This document shows, piece by piece, positions 26,824-35,895 of a DNA stretch of 64,000 bases (the stretch's first letter is position 1; each line of letters begins with the position of its first letter). This DNA is from Demequina phytophila (GTDB taxonomy: Bacteria; Actinomycetota; Actinomycetes; Actinomycetales; Demequinaceae), in contig NZ_BBLW01000002.1 of NCBI RefSeq assembly GCF_000971135.1, forward strand, positions 186,001 through 250,000, written 5' to 3'. The notes beneath the pieces are model-generated. The model ran no database searches. It was given only the letters and a program-made list of their open reading frames with translations, and had not been told where the DNA came from. Both the position numbers and the translations under genes were made by a program.

Positions 26824-27119
26824 CGCGGCCCCGGGCATGTAGCCCCTGCGGTTGAGCCTGGGCTGGTCACTGGTTGCTGCCCATGCGATCTCCCGTGCCC
26901 GTGCCTGGCAGAGCCCACTCCCGCGGGCCACCGACGTGGCCCATGGACTGCGATGCAGTGCCAATCGCGCTACGTCCGCAGTGCAGGCTGTCGGCGCCGG
27001 GCGCGTCATCGTTGCAGCGTAGGTGCCCCGAGAAAAACGTCAGGCTCCAGAGCGGCACCCCACGCCGCCGCGGATCCGGTTCGCTCTCAACGCGCTGGAC
27101 TAAGTCGGGTGCGCCCGCG
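26824..27119. other. intergenic gap at the core/sugar-locus border
   Basis: No gene is supported here. Two short hairpins occur, GGGCCA/TGGCCC (26925-26942) and ACTGC/GCAGT (26947-26959). I see no integrase remnant, attachment-site duplication or insertion sequence. Confidence 0.5.
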
Positions 27120-27121
27120 GA

Positions 27122-27156
27122 TTGACACGTGATAACGTCCGATTGACACGAGTTAA
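27122..27156 (+). promoter_or_regulatory. tandem LacI-type operators before the GH2/MFS genes
   Basis: Two near-palindromes centred on CG, TTGACACGTGATAA (27122-27135) and TTGACACGAGTTAA (27143-27156), are spaced exactly 21 bp, two DNA turns. The form is that of LacI-family sites. The likely binder is the LacI protein encoded at 31074, third gene of the cluster. AACGGAG just after the second copy is the ribosome-binding site of the GH2 gene. Confidence 0.7.
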
Positions 27157-27166
27157 CGGAGACAAC

Positions 27167-29617
27167 ATGTCACGAGTCGCACTTGACCACGCTTGGACCT
27201 TCAGGCACCACGACGCCGACCCCGCTGCAGCGGAGCAGGTCACGCTCCCTCACGACGCGATGGTCCACGAGACCCGCCGCCCTGACGGTGAGACAGATCG
27301 GCACGGCGGCTACTTCCCGGGTGGCCGCTACATCTACGAGCGCGAGATCGAGCTACCGGAGCTCGACGACAACTCGGTCGTCACCCTCGTCTTCGAGGGC
27401 GTGGCCGGCGGGGCGCGGGTCTTGATCGACGGTGCCGAGGTCGGGGCGTGGAACAGCACCTACCGCGAGGTCGAGCTCGACATCTCCAGTGTCGTGGCGG
27501 GCGGCACCGCGCACCGGATCCAGGTCGAGGTCGACAACTCACATGTGCCCCACAGCCGCTGGTACACGGGCGCCGGACTGTACCGCTCTGCATGGATGGA
27601 AGTATCCGGCCCCCACCGCTTCGCGCCTGATGGCGTCCGCTTCCACACCGTCCGCCTCGACCAGCGCACGGCGGTCGTGGAGGTCGACTTCGACGCCGTG
27701 GCGCCCGCCACAGGCGCGCAGGTCTCCGTGGAGCTCGCAGCGCCGGACGGGTCGGTCGTGCGCGCCGTGTCCGATCTCGAGGGCTCCGCGGCACGAGTCG
27801 TCCTGACCGTGCCCGACCCGCTCCCGTGGTCGGACATTGACCCCTTCCTGTACGCGGCGACCGCGCAACTCTCCGTCGGTGGAGCGGTAGTGGACCGACG
27901 CGACTTGCGCATCGGCCTGAGGACGGTGACCGTCGACGCCCATGACGGCCTGCGCGTGAACGGCGAGACCGTGCTACTGCGCGGCGCGTGCGTGCACCAC
28001 GACAGCGGCGTCCTCGGCGCGGCGACGCTGGCTGCGGCGGAGAAGCGCCGCGTCCGGATCCTCAAGGAGAACGGTTTCAACGCGATCCGAAGCTCGCACA
28101 ACCCTGCGTCCCGCGCGATGATCGAGGCCTGCGACGAGCTCGGCATGTACGTCATGGATGAGCTCACCGACGTCTGGTACGACCACAAAACGCCGCACGA
28201 CAGCGCGGACGATTTCGAGGCGACGTGGCGTCCCGACGTCGCGTCGATGGTCGCGAAGGACCGCAATCACGCGTCGGTGATCATGTACTCGATCGGCAAC
28301 GAGGTCGCCGAGACGGCCACGCCCAAGGGCGTCGGGGTGTCCGGCGAGATCGCGACCTACCTCCGCGCACTCGACCCGCACCGGCCGACGACCGTCGCGG
28401 TCAACCTCATGCTCAACGTGCTGGCCGGGTTCGGCGTGAACGTGCACGCGCAGGGTGCCAGCGCAGATGCGAAGCGCAAGCGCACCAGCGGTGCGACGAG
28501 CGAGTCCGCCAACCAGCTGACGTCCAATCTTGGCGCGATCATCCGCCTCGTCTCCCGCCTGCCACAGGCCGACCGCAACTCCAAGGGAGCCTTCGCGACC
28601 GTGGACGTCGCCGGCTACAACTACGCCTGGAACCGGTACCGAGGCGACCTGCGCAAGCATTCCGAGCGGGTCATCGTCGGCAGCGAGTCCATGCCTGGCG
28701 AGATCGCCCGGATCTGGCCGCTCGTCGAGAAGCACCCCGCCGTCATCGGCGACTTCATGTGGACCGGCTGGGACTACCTGGGTGAGACCGGCATCGGCTC
28801 GTGGACGTATGGCGAGGACCCGATTCGCGGCATGGCGAAGCCCTACCCGCACGTGCTCTCGGGATGCGGTGCGATCGACATCACCGGACTCGCGGGCGCC
28901 CACGTCATGCAGGCGCGCGCCGCATGGGGACAGCTCGTTGCGCCTGCGGTTGCGGTGCGTCCGGTGACGCACGCGGACGAGCGCGCACACCGGTCAGCGT
29001 GGCGCACGACCGATGCGGTGGCCAGCTGGTCGTGGACGGGCTACGAGGGCCGTCGTGCCGAGGTCGACGTGTATTCGAACGGCGACGCGATCGAGCTCCT
29101 CATCAACGGCAGGAGGGTCGGCAGGCGAGCGGTAGGCAAGGTGCGTGGACGCGCGCTGCGCTTCAAGCTTCCATATGAGAAAGGTGAGCTCACCGCGGTC
29201 GAGTACCGGGGTGGCGAGGAGTTTGCGCGCACGGTCCTAAGGTCTGCGGACGGCCCCCTGACGCTGCGCCTCACCGCGGACCGGACCGAGTTGAGTGCCG
29301 ACGGTCACGACCTCGCGCACGTCGCGATCGAGCTGGCCGATGCAGATGGCACTGTCGACTGGGCATCCGAGGATCGGATCAGCGTGGAGGTCTCGGGAGC
29401 GGGCGTGCTCGCGGGCCTGGGGAGCGGCGACCCCGCGCCTCTCGATGAGTACCCGTCCCCGACGTGCACTACCTGGTTCGGTCGCGCTCTGGCGGTCGTG
29501 CGCGCCACCGATGTCCCCGGACCAATCCGTATGCGCGTGACGGGCGAGCGTTTCGGTACGGCCGACATCGAACTCGTCGGCCGTCTCCACCCGGCCGAGA
29601 TCTCAGTGCAGGTCTAG
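27167..29617 (+). CDS. glycoside hydrolase family 2 (beta-galactosidase-like)
   Basis: The product has 816 residues without a signal peptide, so it is probably intracellular. The order is sugar-binding domain (HGGYFPGGRYIYEREIEL, RWYTGAGLYRSAWMEV), immunoglobulin-like domain, TIM barrel (GACVHHDSGVLGAA, IRSSHNPASRAMIEACDELG), then DUF4982-type and other beta-domains at the C-terminus. The acid/base is E379 (GNEV) and the nucleophile E507 (GSES). It lacks the N-x-K uronate motif of glucuronidases, so a neutral beta-galactoside or similar is more likely. Start at 27167 with ACGGAG; the longer frame begins in the operator. Followed by an MFS transporter. Confidence 0.9.
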   Translation: MSRVALDHAWTFRHHDADPAAAEQVTLPHDAMVHETRRPDGETDRHGGYFPGGRYIYEREIELPELDDNSVVTLVFEGVAGGARVLIDGAEVGAWNSTYREVELDISSVVAGGTAHRIQVEVDNSHVPHSRWYTGAGLYRSAWMEVSGPHRFAPDGVRFHTVRLDQRTAVVEVDFDAVAPATGAQVSVELAAPDGSVVRAVSDLEGSAARVVLTVPDPLPWSDIDPFLYAATAQLSVGGAVVDRRDLRIGLRTVTVDAHDGLRVNGETVLLRGACVHHDSGVLGAATLAAAEKRRVRILKENGFNAIRSSHNPASRAMIEACDELGMYVMDELTDVWYDHKTPHDSADDFEATWRPDVASMVAKDRNHASVIMYSIGNEVAETATPKGVGVSGEIATYLRALDPHRPTTVAVNLMLNVLAGFGVNVHAQGASADAKRKRTSGATSESANQLTSNLGAIIRLVSRLPQADRNSKGAFATVDVAGYNYAWNRYRGDLRKHSERVIVGSESMPGEIARIWPLVEKHPAVIGDFMWTGWDYLGETGIGSWTYGEDPIRGMAKPYPHVLSGCGAIDITGLAGAHVMQARAAWGQLVAPAVAVRPVTHADERAHRSAWRTTDAVASWSWTGYEGRRAEVDVYSNGDAIELLINGRRVGRRAVGKVRGRALRFKLPYEKGELTAVEYRGGEEFARTVLRSADGPLTLRLTADRTELSADGHDLAHVAIELADADGTVDWASEDRISVEVSGAGVLAGLGSGDPAPLDEYPSPTCTTWFGRALAVVRATDVPGPIRMRVTGERFGTADIELVGRLHPAEISVQV

Positions 29618-29674
29618 CCAGCGTCACAGTCCCACCTCCGTCTTCACCCACACCGCACTGCTCAAAGGAGAGTC

Positions 29675-30985
29675 ATGTCGCACCAGCCCGCTGAACCCCA
29701 GGAACGCGCGCCCATCCACGCGGCCGTCGACACTGCCGAACCGCTGGCGCTCGATGACGGTGAGCCCACATCCATGAGCCGCTGGCTCTGGGTCGCGTAC
29801 CCGCTCGCCCTGCTCGGCGTCACCGGGGTGTGGGGCGCCGTGCTCCAGGTCCTCCTCAGCACCCAGATCGCCACCATCGTGAGCGAGATCGGCTCCGCGG
29901 CGGGAACCCTTGGCTGGGTCGTGAGCATCGGAGCCGTCTCCTCGGTGCTGGCGCAGCCCATCCTGGGGCGCCTCTCGGACCGCACGCGCACGAAGATCCT
30001 GGGCCCCCGCAATGTGTGGGTGCTCGGAGGCGCGGCGGCGGGCGCCGTCGCGCTCGTCGCGACGGGCCTCATGACTACCCCGATCTCGATCGCGATCGCG
30101 TGGGCCGTCGCGATGTGGCCGCTCAGCGGTGTTCAGGCCGCACTGACCGCCGTCATGCCCGAGCGCATCCCGCTGAACCGTCGCGGCAGCATGTCGGGCA
30201 TCGTCGGGACTATCCAGATCGTCGGAGGATTCATCGGTGTCACGCTCGCGGGCGTTGCCGACACCACGCAGTTGGGCTACGTGTTCGCCGGCGTGCTGCT
30301 GATCACCACGTCGTTCGTCTTCGCCTTGACCACCAAGGACCCGCTCCGCGGCCGCCCGCGCCTGGTCGCAGGTGAGGCGCCGCGCGTCCCGTTGCCGACG
30401 TTCACGACGGCACCGGACTTCTGGTGGACGTTCACGTCCCGATTCCTGGTGCTGTTCGGGTTCTTCCTGACGACCACGATGCAGCTGTACATCATCCGTG
30501 ACTGGATCGGCGCCGGAGCGGGCACGATCGAGGCCGCGCAGGACGCCCTGATCCCCATCGTGGGTGTCAACAGCCTCGCGACCATGCTGTGCGCCGTGCT
30601 GGCCGGCGTGCTCGCCGACCGGTTCGGCAGGCTCAAGCCGTTCGTGGCTACATCGGCCCTGCTCGGCGTGCCCGCGGGACTGGTGGTCGTCTTCAACCCG
30701 ACGATGACGGGGCTGTTCATCACCTCGGTGCTTTCCGGCGTGGCGCTCGGCGCGTACATGGCGGTGGACCAGGCGCTGATCTCCAGGGTGATTCCGTCGA
30801 AGGAGACGGCCGCTCGGGACCTCGGGCTGATCAACATCGCGAACGCGGGACCACAGATCATCGCGCCCGTCATCGCTGGCGCGGTCGTGGCAGCGACCGG
30901 CAACTACGCGCTGCTCTACATCGCGCTGGGCATCTTCGCGATCCCTGGTGCGCTCGCGGTGCTCAAGGTGCGCTCGGTGCGATAG
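29675..30985 (+). CDS. MFS transporter, probably sugar/glycoside importer
   Basis: The product has 436 residues with 12 predicted membrane helices after a hydrophilic N-terminus of about 35 residues. The MFS loop motif appears between helices 2 and 3 (GRLSDRTRTKILGPR) and again in the second half (GVLADRFGRLKPF). Its place 57 nt after the GH2 gene, with AAAGGAGAG before the ATG, suggests it brings in the substrate of that enzyme. It is followed by a hairpin and then by a LacI gene with its own promoter. The substrate cannot be read from sequence. Confidence 0.88.
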   Translation: MSHQPAEPQERAPIHAAVDTAEPLALDDGEPTSMSRWLWVAYPLALLGVTGVWGAVLQVLLSTQIATIVSEIGSAAGTLGWVVSIGAVSSVLAQPILGRLSDRTRTKILGPRNVWVLGGAAAGAVALVATGLMTTPISIAIAWAVAMWPLSGVQAALTAVMPERIPLNRRGSMSGIVGTIQIVGGFIGVTLAGVADTTQLGYVFAGVLLITTSFVFALTTKDPLRGRPRLVAGEAPRVPLPTFTTAPDFWWTFTSRFLVLFGFFLTTTMQLYIIRDWIGAGAGTIEAAQDALIPIVGVNSLATMLCAVLAGVLADRFGRLKPFVATSALLGVPAGLVVVFNPTMTGLFITSVLSGVALGAYMAVDQALISRVIPSKETAARDLGLINIANAGPQIIAPVIAGAVVAATGNYALLYIALGIFAIPGALAVLKVRSVR

Positions 30986-30992
30986 GTCCGGG

Positions 30993-31023
30993 GCGCCGGG
31001 GCTGGTTCCCCGTGCCCCGGCGC
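30993..31023 (+). terminator. hairpin after the MFS gene
   Basis: Perfect 10-bp stem (arm GCGCCGGGGC) with an 11-nt loop, just beyond the MFS stop and just before the next promoter. No T-run. Confidence 0.65.
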
Positions 31024-31032
31024 TCGCCTTCC

Positions 31033-31038
31033 TACAAT
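31033..31038 (+). promoter_or_regulatory. -10 box of the LacI gene
   Basis: TACAAT, a consensus -10, lies 36 nt before the GTG at 31074; GAGGAG in the leader serves as ribosome-binding site. Confidence 0.6.
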
Positions 31039-31073
31039 GAACACCCAGGACAGTGACCAGGTGAGGAGCCCAC

Positions 31074-32063
31074 GTGCCCGCTGAAGGTGCAGGTATTCCT
31101 GTTCGTGCCACCAGCGCCGCGGTCGCTGTGCGTGCGGGCGTCTCTCGCGCGACCGTGAGCCAGATCCTCAACGGCCGCGCGCACCTGTTCGCCCCGAGCA
31201 CCGTCGACAAGGTGACGGCGGCCGCCGAGGAGCTTGACTACCGCCCGTCGGTCGCGGCGCGCGCGCTCGTGACCGGGCACAGCGACATCGCTGTCCTGGT
31301 GGTCCCGTACGTGACGTTCGGCCCCCACCTGCAGGCCATCATCGACGACCTGGCTGACCGGCTCTCCACGATCGGACTTCTGCTGGTCGTCGAATTCGTG
31401 CGTCACGATGTGACACCGCTGCTGCGCCTCGTCGATCAGCTGCGCCCCGCGCTCGTCATCGATCTTGCGGCGCTGAGTCCGCGACAACGCGACGCTCTCC
31501 GACACTCGGGCGCAGTTGTGCCGGGCGGCGAGTACGCCCGCGATGAGGTGGGTGCGCTGCAGGTGCGGCATCTCGTCGAGCGCGGCGCGGTGCGGGTCGA
31601 CTACGCGCTTCTGGCGGACTCGCGCGACGACGCCTATGGGCCGGCGCGCGTGCGCGCCGCCCAAGACGAGTGCGCACGGCTCGGGCTGCCCGCCCCGCGC
31701 GTCCTCAGGATTCGTGCGGATGTCGAGGCCGCCGAGGATGCTCTCCGAAGCCTCGCTGTCGACTCCGGTCCCACGGCGATCGCCTGCTACAACGACGACA
31801 TCGGTTCGGTGCTGGTCACCGCTGCCGGGCGGCTCGGGCTTCGTGTCCCCGGCGATCTCTCCGTCATCGGCATGGACGACAGCCTTACTTCTCGGGTCTG
31901 CGTGCCCGCCCTCACGACCATCACGATGGACCTTGCGGGCGCGGTCGACGTCACATTCGAGCTGGTCCGCGCCGCGCTAGACAACAAGCCCCACGGGACC
32001 GGCGAGGTCGAGGCGATCGATTTCGCACCGCTCCTGACGCTGATCCAGCGAGCCTCTACCTAG
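31074..32063 (+). CDS. LacI family transcriptional regulator (first)
   Basis: The product has 329 residues: a LacI helix-turn-helix (residues about 12-35: SAAVAVRAGVSRATVSQILNG), hinge (YRPSVAARALVTGHS) and periplasmic-binding-protein-like effector domain with ACYNDDIGSVLV and LSVIGMDDS near the C-terminal end. It follows the GH2-MFS pair and is the best candidate for binding the CG-centred tandem sites at 27122-27156. The sugar effector is unknown. Its recognition helix differs from that of the second LacI in the locus, which fits the two different operator types. Confidence 0.92.
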   Translation: MPAEGAGIPVRATSAAVAVRAGVSRATVSQILNGRAHLFAPSTVDKVTAAAEELDYRPSVAARALVTGHSDIAVLVVPYVTFGPHLQAIIDDLADRLSTIGLLLVVEFVRHDVTPLLRLVDQLRPALVIDLAALSPRQRDALRHSGAVVPGGEYARDEVGALQVRHLVERGAVRVDYALLADSRDDAYGPARVRAAQDECARLGLPAPRVLRIRADVEAAEDALRSLAVDSGPTAIACYNDDIGSVLVTAAGRLGLRVPGDLSVIGMDDSLTSRVCVPALTTITMDLAGAVDVTFELVRAALDNKPHGTGEVEAIDFAPLLTLIQRAST

Positions 32064-32156
32064 CCGCTCGGGAGCATCAGGGCCCGCCGGGTCGCCGGGT
32101 GGACACCTCGCGCGCGAACGCTCGCGGTGGCCCCGTGAGCCGGCTGGATCGTCGCC

Positions 32157-33023
32157 TTAGCGAGCCTGGACGAGATGCCGCCGCAGCACCTCGGCGCTCA
32201 CCTCGGCACTGCGAACGGGTGAACCGTCGATCCAATTCTTGTGCGTCTCGAGCACCACCGCCGCCGCGCCCGCCTCCGACGCTTGCGCGATGAGCGCGGG
32301 GATGTCCATGTTGCCAAGCCCGAGCTCCACGCTGTCGAGCTTGTCGATCGGCGTCATGCTCGACCCGGTTCGTCGGCTGCCACGGTCGGTGAGGTGGCAG
32401 AGCTCCACGCGCCCACCGAGCCGGCGCATCAACGCGAGCGGGTCCACGCCCGCCGTGGCCGCCCAGAAGCAGTCGACCTCGAAGTTGACGGACGCGGGAT
32501 CGGTCCCTTCGATCAGGACGTCGAAGGCGTTGATGCCGGGCGCCACCTTTCTGAATTCCACGTTGTGGTTGTGGTAGAGCAGGCGCAACCCCGCGTTCCC
32601 CAGACGTCGGCCCGCGGCGTTCAGCCTCTGGGCAAGCGACTCCACCTCACGCAGATCGGAGTAGTCGAACCGGTACATGCCTGTGACGACGACATGCATG
32701 GTGCCGAAACGGCGCGCACGCGAGATCACCGCATCCGTGTCCGCCTCGATGGTGCCGAGAGCCTCGTGGATCGCGACCACGCGAAGCGGGAAGTCGGCGA
32801 GTATCGCGTGCCAGTCCAGCCTTCCGCCGCGGCCCGCCGGCATGCCCGCCGCCTTGGTGAGCGCGCGGACCACCCACGGCGTCGGCTGCGTCTGGAACGA
32901 GTTCAGCTCGATGCCGGCGAAACCTGCCGCCACGAGCGCGCCAAGGGTCTCTCTGGCCTGCGCCTCCGTCGAGGTGACCGTGCCGATCTGGATCTGCTGG
33001 ATCGCGACGAGCGGGCGGGTCAT
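32157..33023 (-). CDS. sugar phosphate isomerase/epimerase-like TIM-barrel protein
   Basis: The product has 288 residues of the xylose-isomerase-like (AP endonuclease 2) TIM-barrel superfamily: GFAGIELNSFQ, RVVAIHEALGTIEAD, LYHNHNVEFRK with the metal ligands, NFEVDCFWAATAGVDP and a late Glu in VVLETHKNW. Such proteins isomerise or epimerise sugars or inositols, or act as 3-keto-sugar lyases. It is the third gene of the uxaC-uxuB unit, and its start overlaps the uxuB stop (ATGA). Since the glucuronate route is already complete, it probably handles a side substrate. Confidence 0.85.
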   Translation of the reverse strand: MTRPLVAIQQIQIGTVTSTEAQARETLGALVAAGFAGIELNSFQTQPTPWVVRALTKAAGMPAGRGGRLDWHAILADFPLRVVAIHEALGTIEADTDAVISRARRFGTMHVVVTGMYRFDYSDLREVESLAQRLNAAGRRLGNAGLRLLYHNHNVEFRKVAPGINAFDVLIEGTDPASVNFEVDCFWAATAGVDPLALMRRLGGRVELCHLTDRGSRRTGSSMTPIDKLDSVELGLGNMDIPALIAQASEAGAAAVVLETHKNWIDGSPVRSAEVSAEVLRRHLVQAR

Positions 33024-34417
33024 GCGGGAAGCCCCGCGCCCCGTCGCGTCAGCACGCCGTCGGTGACCGTCGCGGTGACGAGCTCGGCGAACTCGACGTC
33101 GGCCGCCAACGCCTCGGACACGAGCGCCAGCAGAGCGTGCGTCGGCTCTGCCGAACCGGAGGCGGCGACGATGTCGCCGTGGAGACTGTCGCGGCGGCCT
33201 CCGTCCGCGAGAATGTTCGAGATCCACGCCGCGATCGCCCGCGCGCACCCGCTGGCGGGACGCCCGGCCATGAGCTCCGCCAGTGCGACCGGCACGATGC
33301 GCACGCGAAGCTTGGTCAGCGAGTCCTCCGCGATCTGGTCGAGCCGGTGCGCGATGCGCGGGTTCTCGAATCGCATCCAGAGGTCGGCGCAGTAGCGTTC
33401 GGCCTCCACCTCGGCCGGGAGGTGCCGGGACGCCTCGCGCCAGAAATCGGTGACGAGCGCTCGGCACGCCGCATCGCCCGAGGCCGCCGCGACGGTCTCC
33501 AGCCCGAGACCTCGGCCCAGGTTCGCCATGGCGGTGTGCGCCCCGTTGAGCAGCCAGAGCTTCCGGTTCTCGAACGGGTCGATTTCGGTGACGAATCGGG
33601 CGCCTGCGGATTCCCACAGGGGTCGCCCCGCCACAAAGTCGCCCTCCAGGACCCAGTCGGCGAACTCCTCCGCGACCACCGGCGCGCGATCGATCAGCCC
33701 GGCGGCGCGGGCGAAATCGTCGTCACCTCCTGAGAAGCGAGGGGTGATCCTGTCGACCGAGGTGGACACGAAGGTGACATTGCTCTCGATCCAGGCCACC
33801 AGGGCGGGGCCGATCGCGTTCGCGAAGGCGCGAAGGCCGGTCCTGACCATCCGCCCGTTTGCCGGCATATTGTCGCAGGGCATCACCGTGATCGGGCCTG
33901 CCCCTGCGCGCCGACGGCCGTCGAGAGCGCGCGCGATCAGCGCGAGCGGCGACCGCACCGCACCTACGCCCGCGGCGAGGGCGTCCAGGTCTGCCGCGAC
34001 CACGGGATCCGACTGCTCCGGGCTCCCGGACGCGTCGAGCCGGTAGCCCGCCTCGGTGACTGTGGTCGAGATGATCGCGACCGCCGGGTCGGCGATGTAG
34101 CGCTCGAACGCCGCCGCGTCATCGGCGGAGTGGACCGCCACGATGCTGTCGATCACCTCGACGTGGTCCCCGGCACGGCCTCGCAGGGTCAGCGTGTACA
34201 GCTGATCCTGTGCCCTCAGCGTCGCGATCATCGCATCGCCCTGCTCGCCCGCGCGCCCGGTGAACGCGGCGATGCCCCAGTCGGCCGCATCGTCCGCATG
34301 CGCGGTGTACCAGGCCTGGTGCGCCCGGTGGAATGCGCCGAGGCCGAGATGCACGATGCGCACGGGCGCGGCCGGCCGTGCGTGCGCAGTGCGGGAGAGC
34401 GGAGCGACGGGTGTCAC
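33020..34417 (-). CDS. uxuB: mannitol dehydrogenase family, probable D-fructuronate reductase
   Basis: The product has 465 residues of the long-chain polyol dehydrogenase family. The N-terminal nucleotide-binding region has RIVHLGLGAFHRAHQAWYT, then TTVTEAGYRLD, MPCDNMPANGRM, STSVDRITP and the catalytic-site segment KLWLLNGAHTAMANLG with the conserved Lys, Asn and His. It would reduce fructuronate to mannonate with NADH. Assignment as UxuB rather than tagaturonate or mannitol dehydrogenase rests on its place between uxaC and the uxuA cluster. GTG start overlaps the uxaC stop. Confidence 0.88.
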   Translation of the reverse strand: MTPVAPLSRTAHARPAAPVRIVHLGLGAFHRAHQAWYTAHADDAADWGIAAFTGRAGEQGDAMIATLRAQDQLYTLTLRGRAGDHVEVIDSIVAVHSADDAAAFERYIADPAVAIISTTVTEAGYRLDASGSPEQSDPVVAADLDALAAGVGAVRSPLALIARALDGRRRAGAGPITVMPCDNMPANGRMVRTGLRAFANAIGPALVAWIESNVTFVSTSVDRITPRFSGGDDDFARAAGLIDRAPVVAEEFADWVLEGDFVAGRPLWESAGARFVTEIDPFENRKLWLLNGAHTAMANLGRGLGLETVAAASGDAACRALVTDFWREASRHLPAEVEAERYCADLWMRFENPRIAHRLDQIAEDSLTKLRVRIVPVALAELMAGRPASGCARAIAAWISNILADGGRRDSLHGDIVAASGSAEPTHALLALVSEALAADVEFAELVTATVTDGVLTRRGAGLPA

Positions 34418-35811
34418 AGCTTGAAGACCTTTCTGGGGATGGCATCGACGGAGTCGTCGATCATGCGTTCCGCCGCGGGCGTGCCGATGCGGCCCTCCGC
34501 GACCAGGCGCGCAAGGAACGATGCGTCGGCTCGCCGGGAGACGCCGTGGCGTGCGGGGATGGACAGGTAGGCGCGTGTGTCATCGATGAAGCCCGAGGTC
34601 CGATAGAACCCCGCGGTCTCGGTCACCGCTGCTCGATAGCGCGCCATCGCGTCCGGGGCGTCGAGGAACCACCACGGGGCGCCGACGAAGACGCTCGGAT
34701 AGAAGCCGGCGAGTGGGGCGAGCTCGCGCGAGTAGACGGTCTCGTCGATGGCGAACAGCACCAGGTGGAATCCAGGCGCGGTGCCGAAGCTCTGGAGCAA
34801 CGGTCGCAGGTTGTCGGTGAACTCGGTGCGCACCGGGATGTCGTGCCCCGTGTCGGGCCCGAACCTCTCGAAGGTGGTGCTGTGGTGGTTCCTGCGCACG
34901 CCCGCATGGATCGTCATGACGAGGCCGTCGTCGACGCTCATGGCCGCCATCTGCCACAGCATGTGGCCGCGGAACCTGCGGAGGTCCGTCTCGCTGAGGT
35001 GTCCCCGCAGCGCCGCCTGGAAGAGATGCTCGCCCTCGATCGGGTCGAGCTCGCATGTGAACGGCTCGAAGACGCCGTGATCGGCGGAGACCGCGCCGTG
35101 GTCGATGAAGTGTCGGCGCCGCACGCGGAGCGCGTCCAGGTATCCGGCGAAGGTCAGGGGAGTCGCCGTGGCAGCCGCGAGACGCTCGATTCGTTCCGCG
35201 AAGCCGGCGGACGCCGGATCGAGGTAGGCGTCGGGGCGGAAGGTGGGCAGCACGCGCCCGCCGAAGGACCTGTCTGCCGCGAGGAGTGCGTGGTCGGAGA
35301 GATCGTCGAGCGGATCGTCGGTGGTGGCGAGGACCTCGATGCGGAACCGGTCGAACAGCGCTCGCGGACGTAGCTCGGGGGTCCGCAGGGCTGCGTCGAT
35401 GCGGTCGTAGAGGGCGTCCGCGGTGTCGGGACCCGGTGCCCACCCGATGTCGAAGACCTCGGCGAGCTCCTCCTCGAGCCAGTATGCGGACGCCGTCCCG
35501 GCGAAAAGGTGCCAGCGGTCGCAGAGTTCGCGCCAGATCGCACGCGGAGCGGCGCCATCGCGCGGCCGGAGCCGCTCGAGGGGCACGCCGTCGGCGTGGA
35601 GCAGACGCGTGATGTAGTGGTCGTGGACCACCAGCAGATCGGCAGGGTTGCTGAACTCCACGTCGTGAGCCAGCCACGAGGCCGGCACATGCCCGTGGGG
35701 CGAGATGATCGGGGCATCCGAGACGCGGGCGAGCAGGTCCCGCGCGATCGCGCGAGTCTCCGGATCCGCGGGCAGGAGGCGGTCGGGGGCCCGCAAGGAC
35801 GTCGTTGGCAT
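34414..35811 (-). CDS. uxaC: glucuronate isomerase
   Basis: UxaC converts D-glucuronate to D-fructuronate, the first intracellular step. The product has 465 residues, the normal length. Signatures include PIISPHGHVPASWLA with the metal-binding HxH, ATTDDPLDDL, the LPTFRPDAYLD segment, MTIHAGVRRNHH and the C-terminal SRRADASFLARLVAEGRI. The ATG at 35811 is chosen: it is 6 nt after a CACAAT -10 box, whose TTGACA -35 lies in the operator at 35841-35858. The longer frame would begin upstream of the promoter. Confidence 0.95.
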   Translation of the reverse strand: MPTTSLRAPDRLLPADPETRAIARDLLARVSDAPIISPHGHVPASWLAHDVEFSNPADLLVVHDHYITRLLHADGVPLERLRPRDGAAPRAIWRELCDRWHLFAGTASAYWLEEELAEVFDIGWAPGPDTADALYDRIDAALRTPELRPRALFDRFRIEVLATTDDPLDDLSDHALLAADRSFGGRVLPTFRPDAYLDPASAGFAERIERLAAATATPLTFAGYLDALRVRRRHFIDHGAVSADHGVFEPFTCELDPIEGEHLFQAALRGHLSETDLRRFRGHMLWQMAAMSVDDGLVMTIHAGVRRNHHSTTFERFGPDTGHDIPVRTEFTDNLRPLLQSFGTAPGFHLVLFAIDETVYSRELAPLAGFYPSVFVGAPWWFLDAPDAMARYRAAVTETAGFYRTSGFIDDTRAYLSIPARHGVSRRADASFLARLVAEGRIGTPAAERMIDDSVDAIPRKVFKL

Positions 35812-35817
35812 GCGTCG

Positions 35818-35858
35818 ATTGTGCGGCAGGATTGCGTGATTTGTCAATCGGTTGCCAA
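35818..35858 (-). promoter_or_regulatory. uxaC promoter with LacI-type operator
   Basis: On the minus strand TTGACA (35847-35842) and CACAAT (35823-35818) are 18 nt apart, and the ATG follows 6 nt later. The operator TTGTCAATCGGTTGCCAA (35841-35858, plus strand) covers the -35. It belongs to the same family as the sites at 36972, 37074, 41680 and 43488. Confidence 0.8.
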
Positions 35859-35895
35859 ACGAGCGGACGGGCAACGCGCCTTGGACGCGGCGGCG

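Noticed and set aside
26824..27119. Genomic-island junction with integrase or attachment site
   Set aside because: No integrase, transposase or direct repeat was found; the nearest tRNA genes (21.7 and 22.3 kb) lack a repeated 3' end near 27 kb or elsewhere that I could see.
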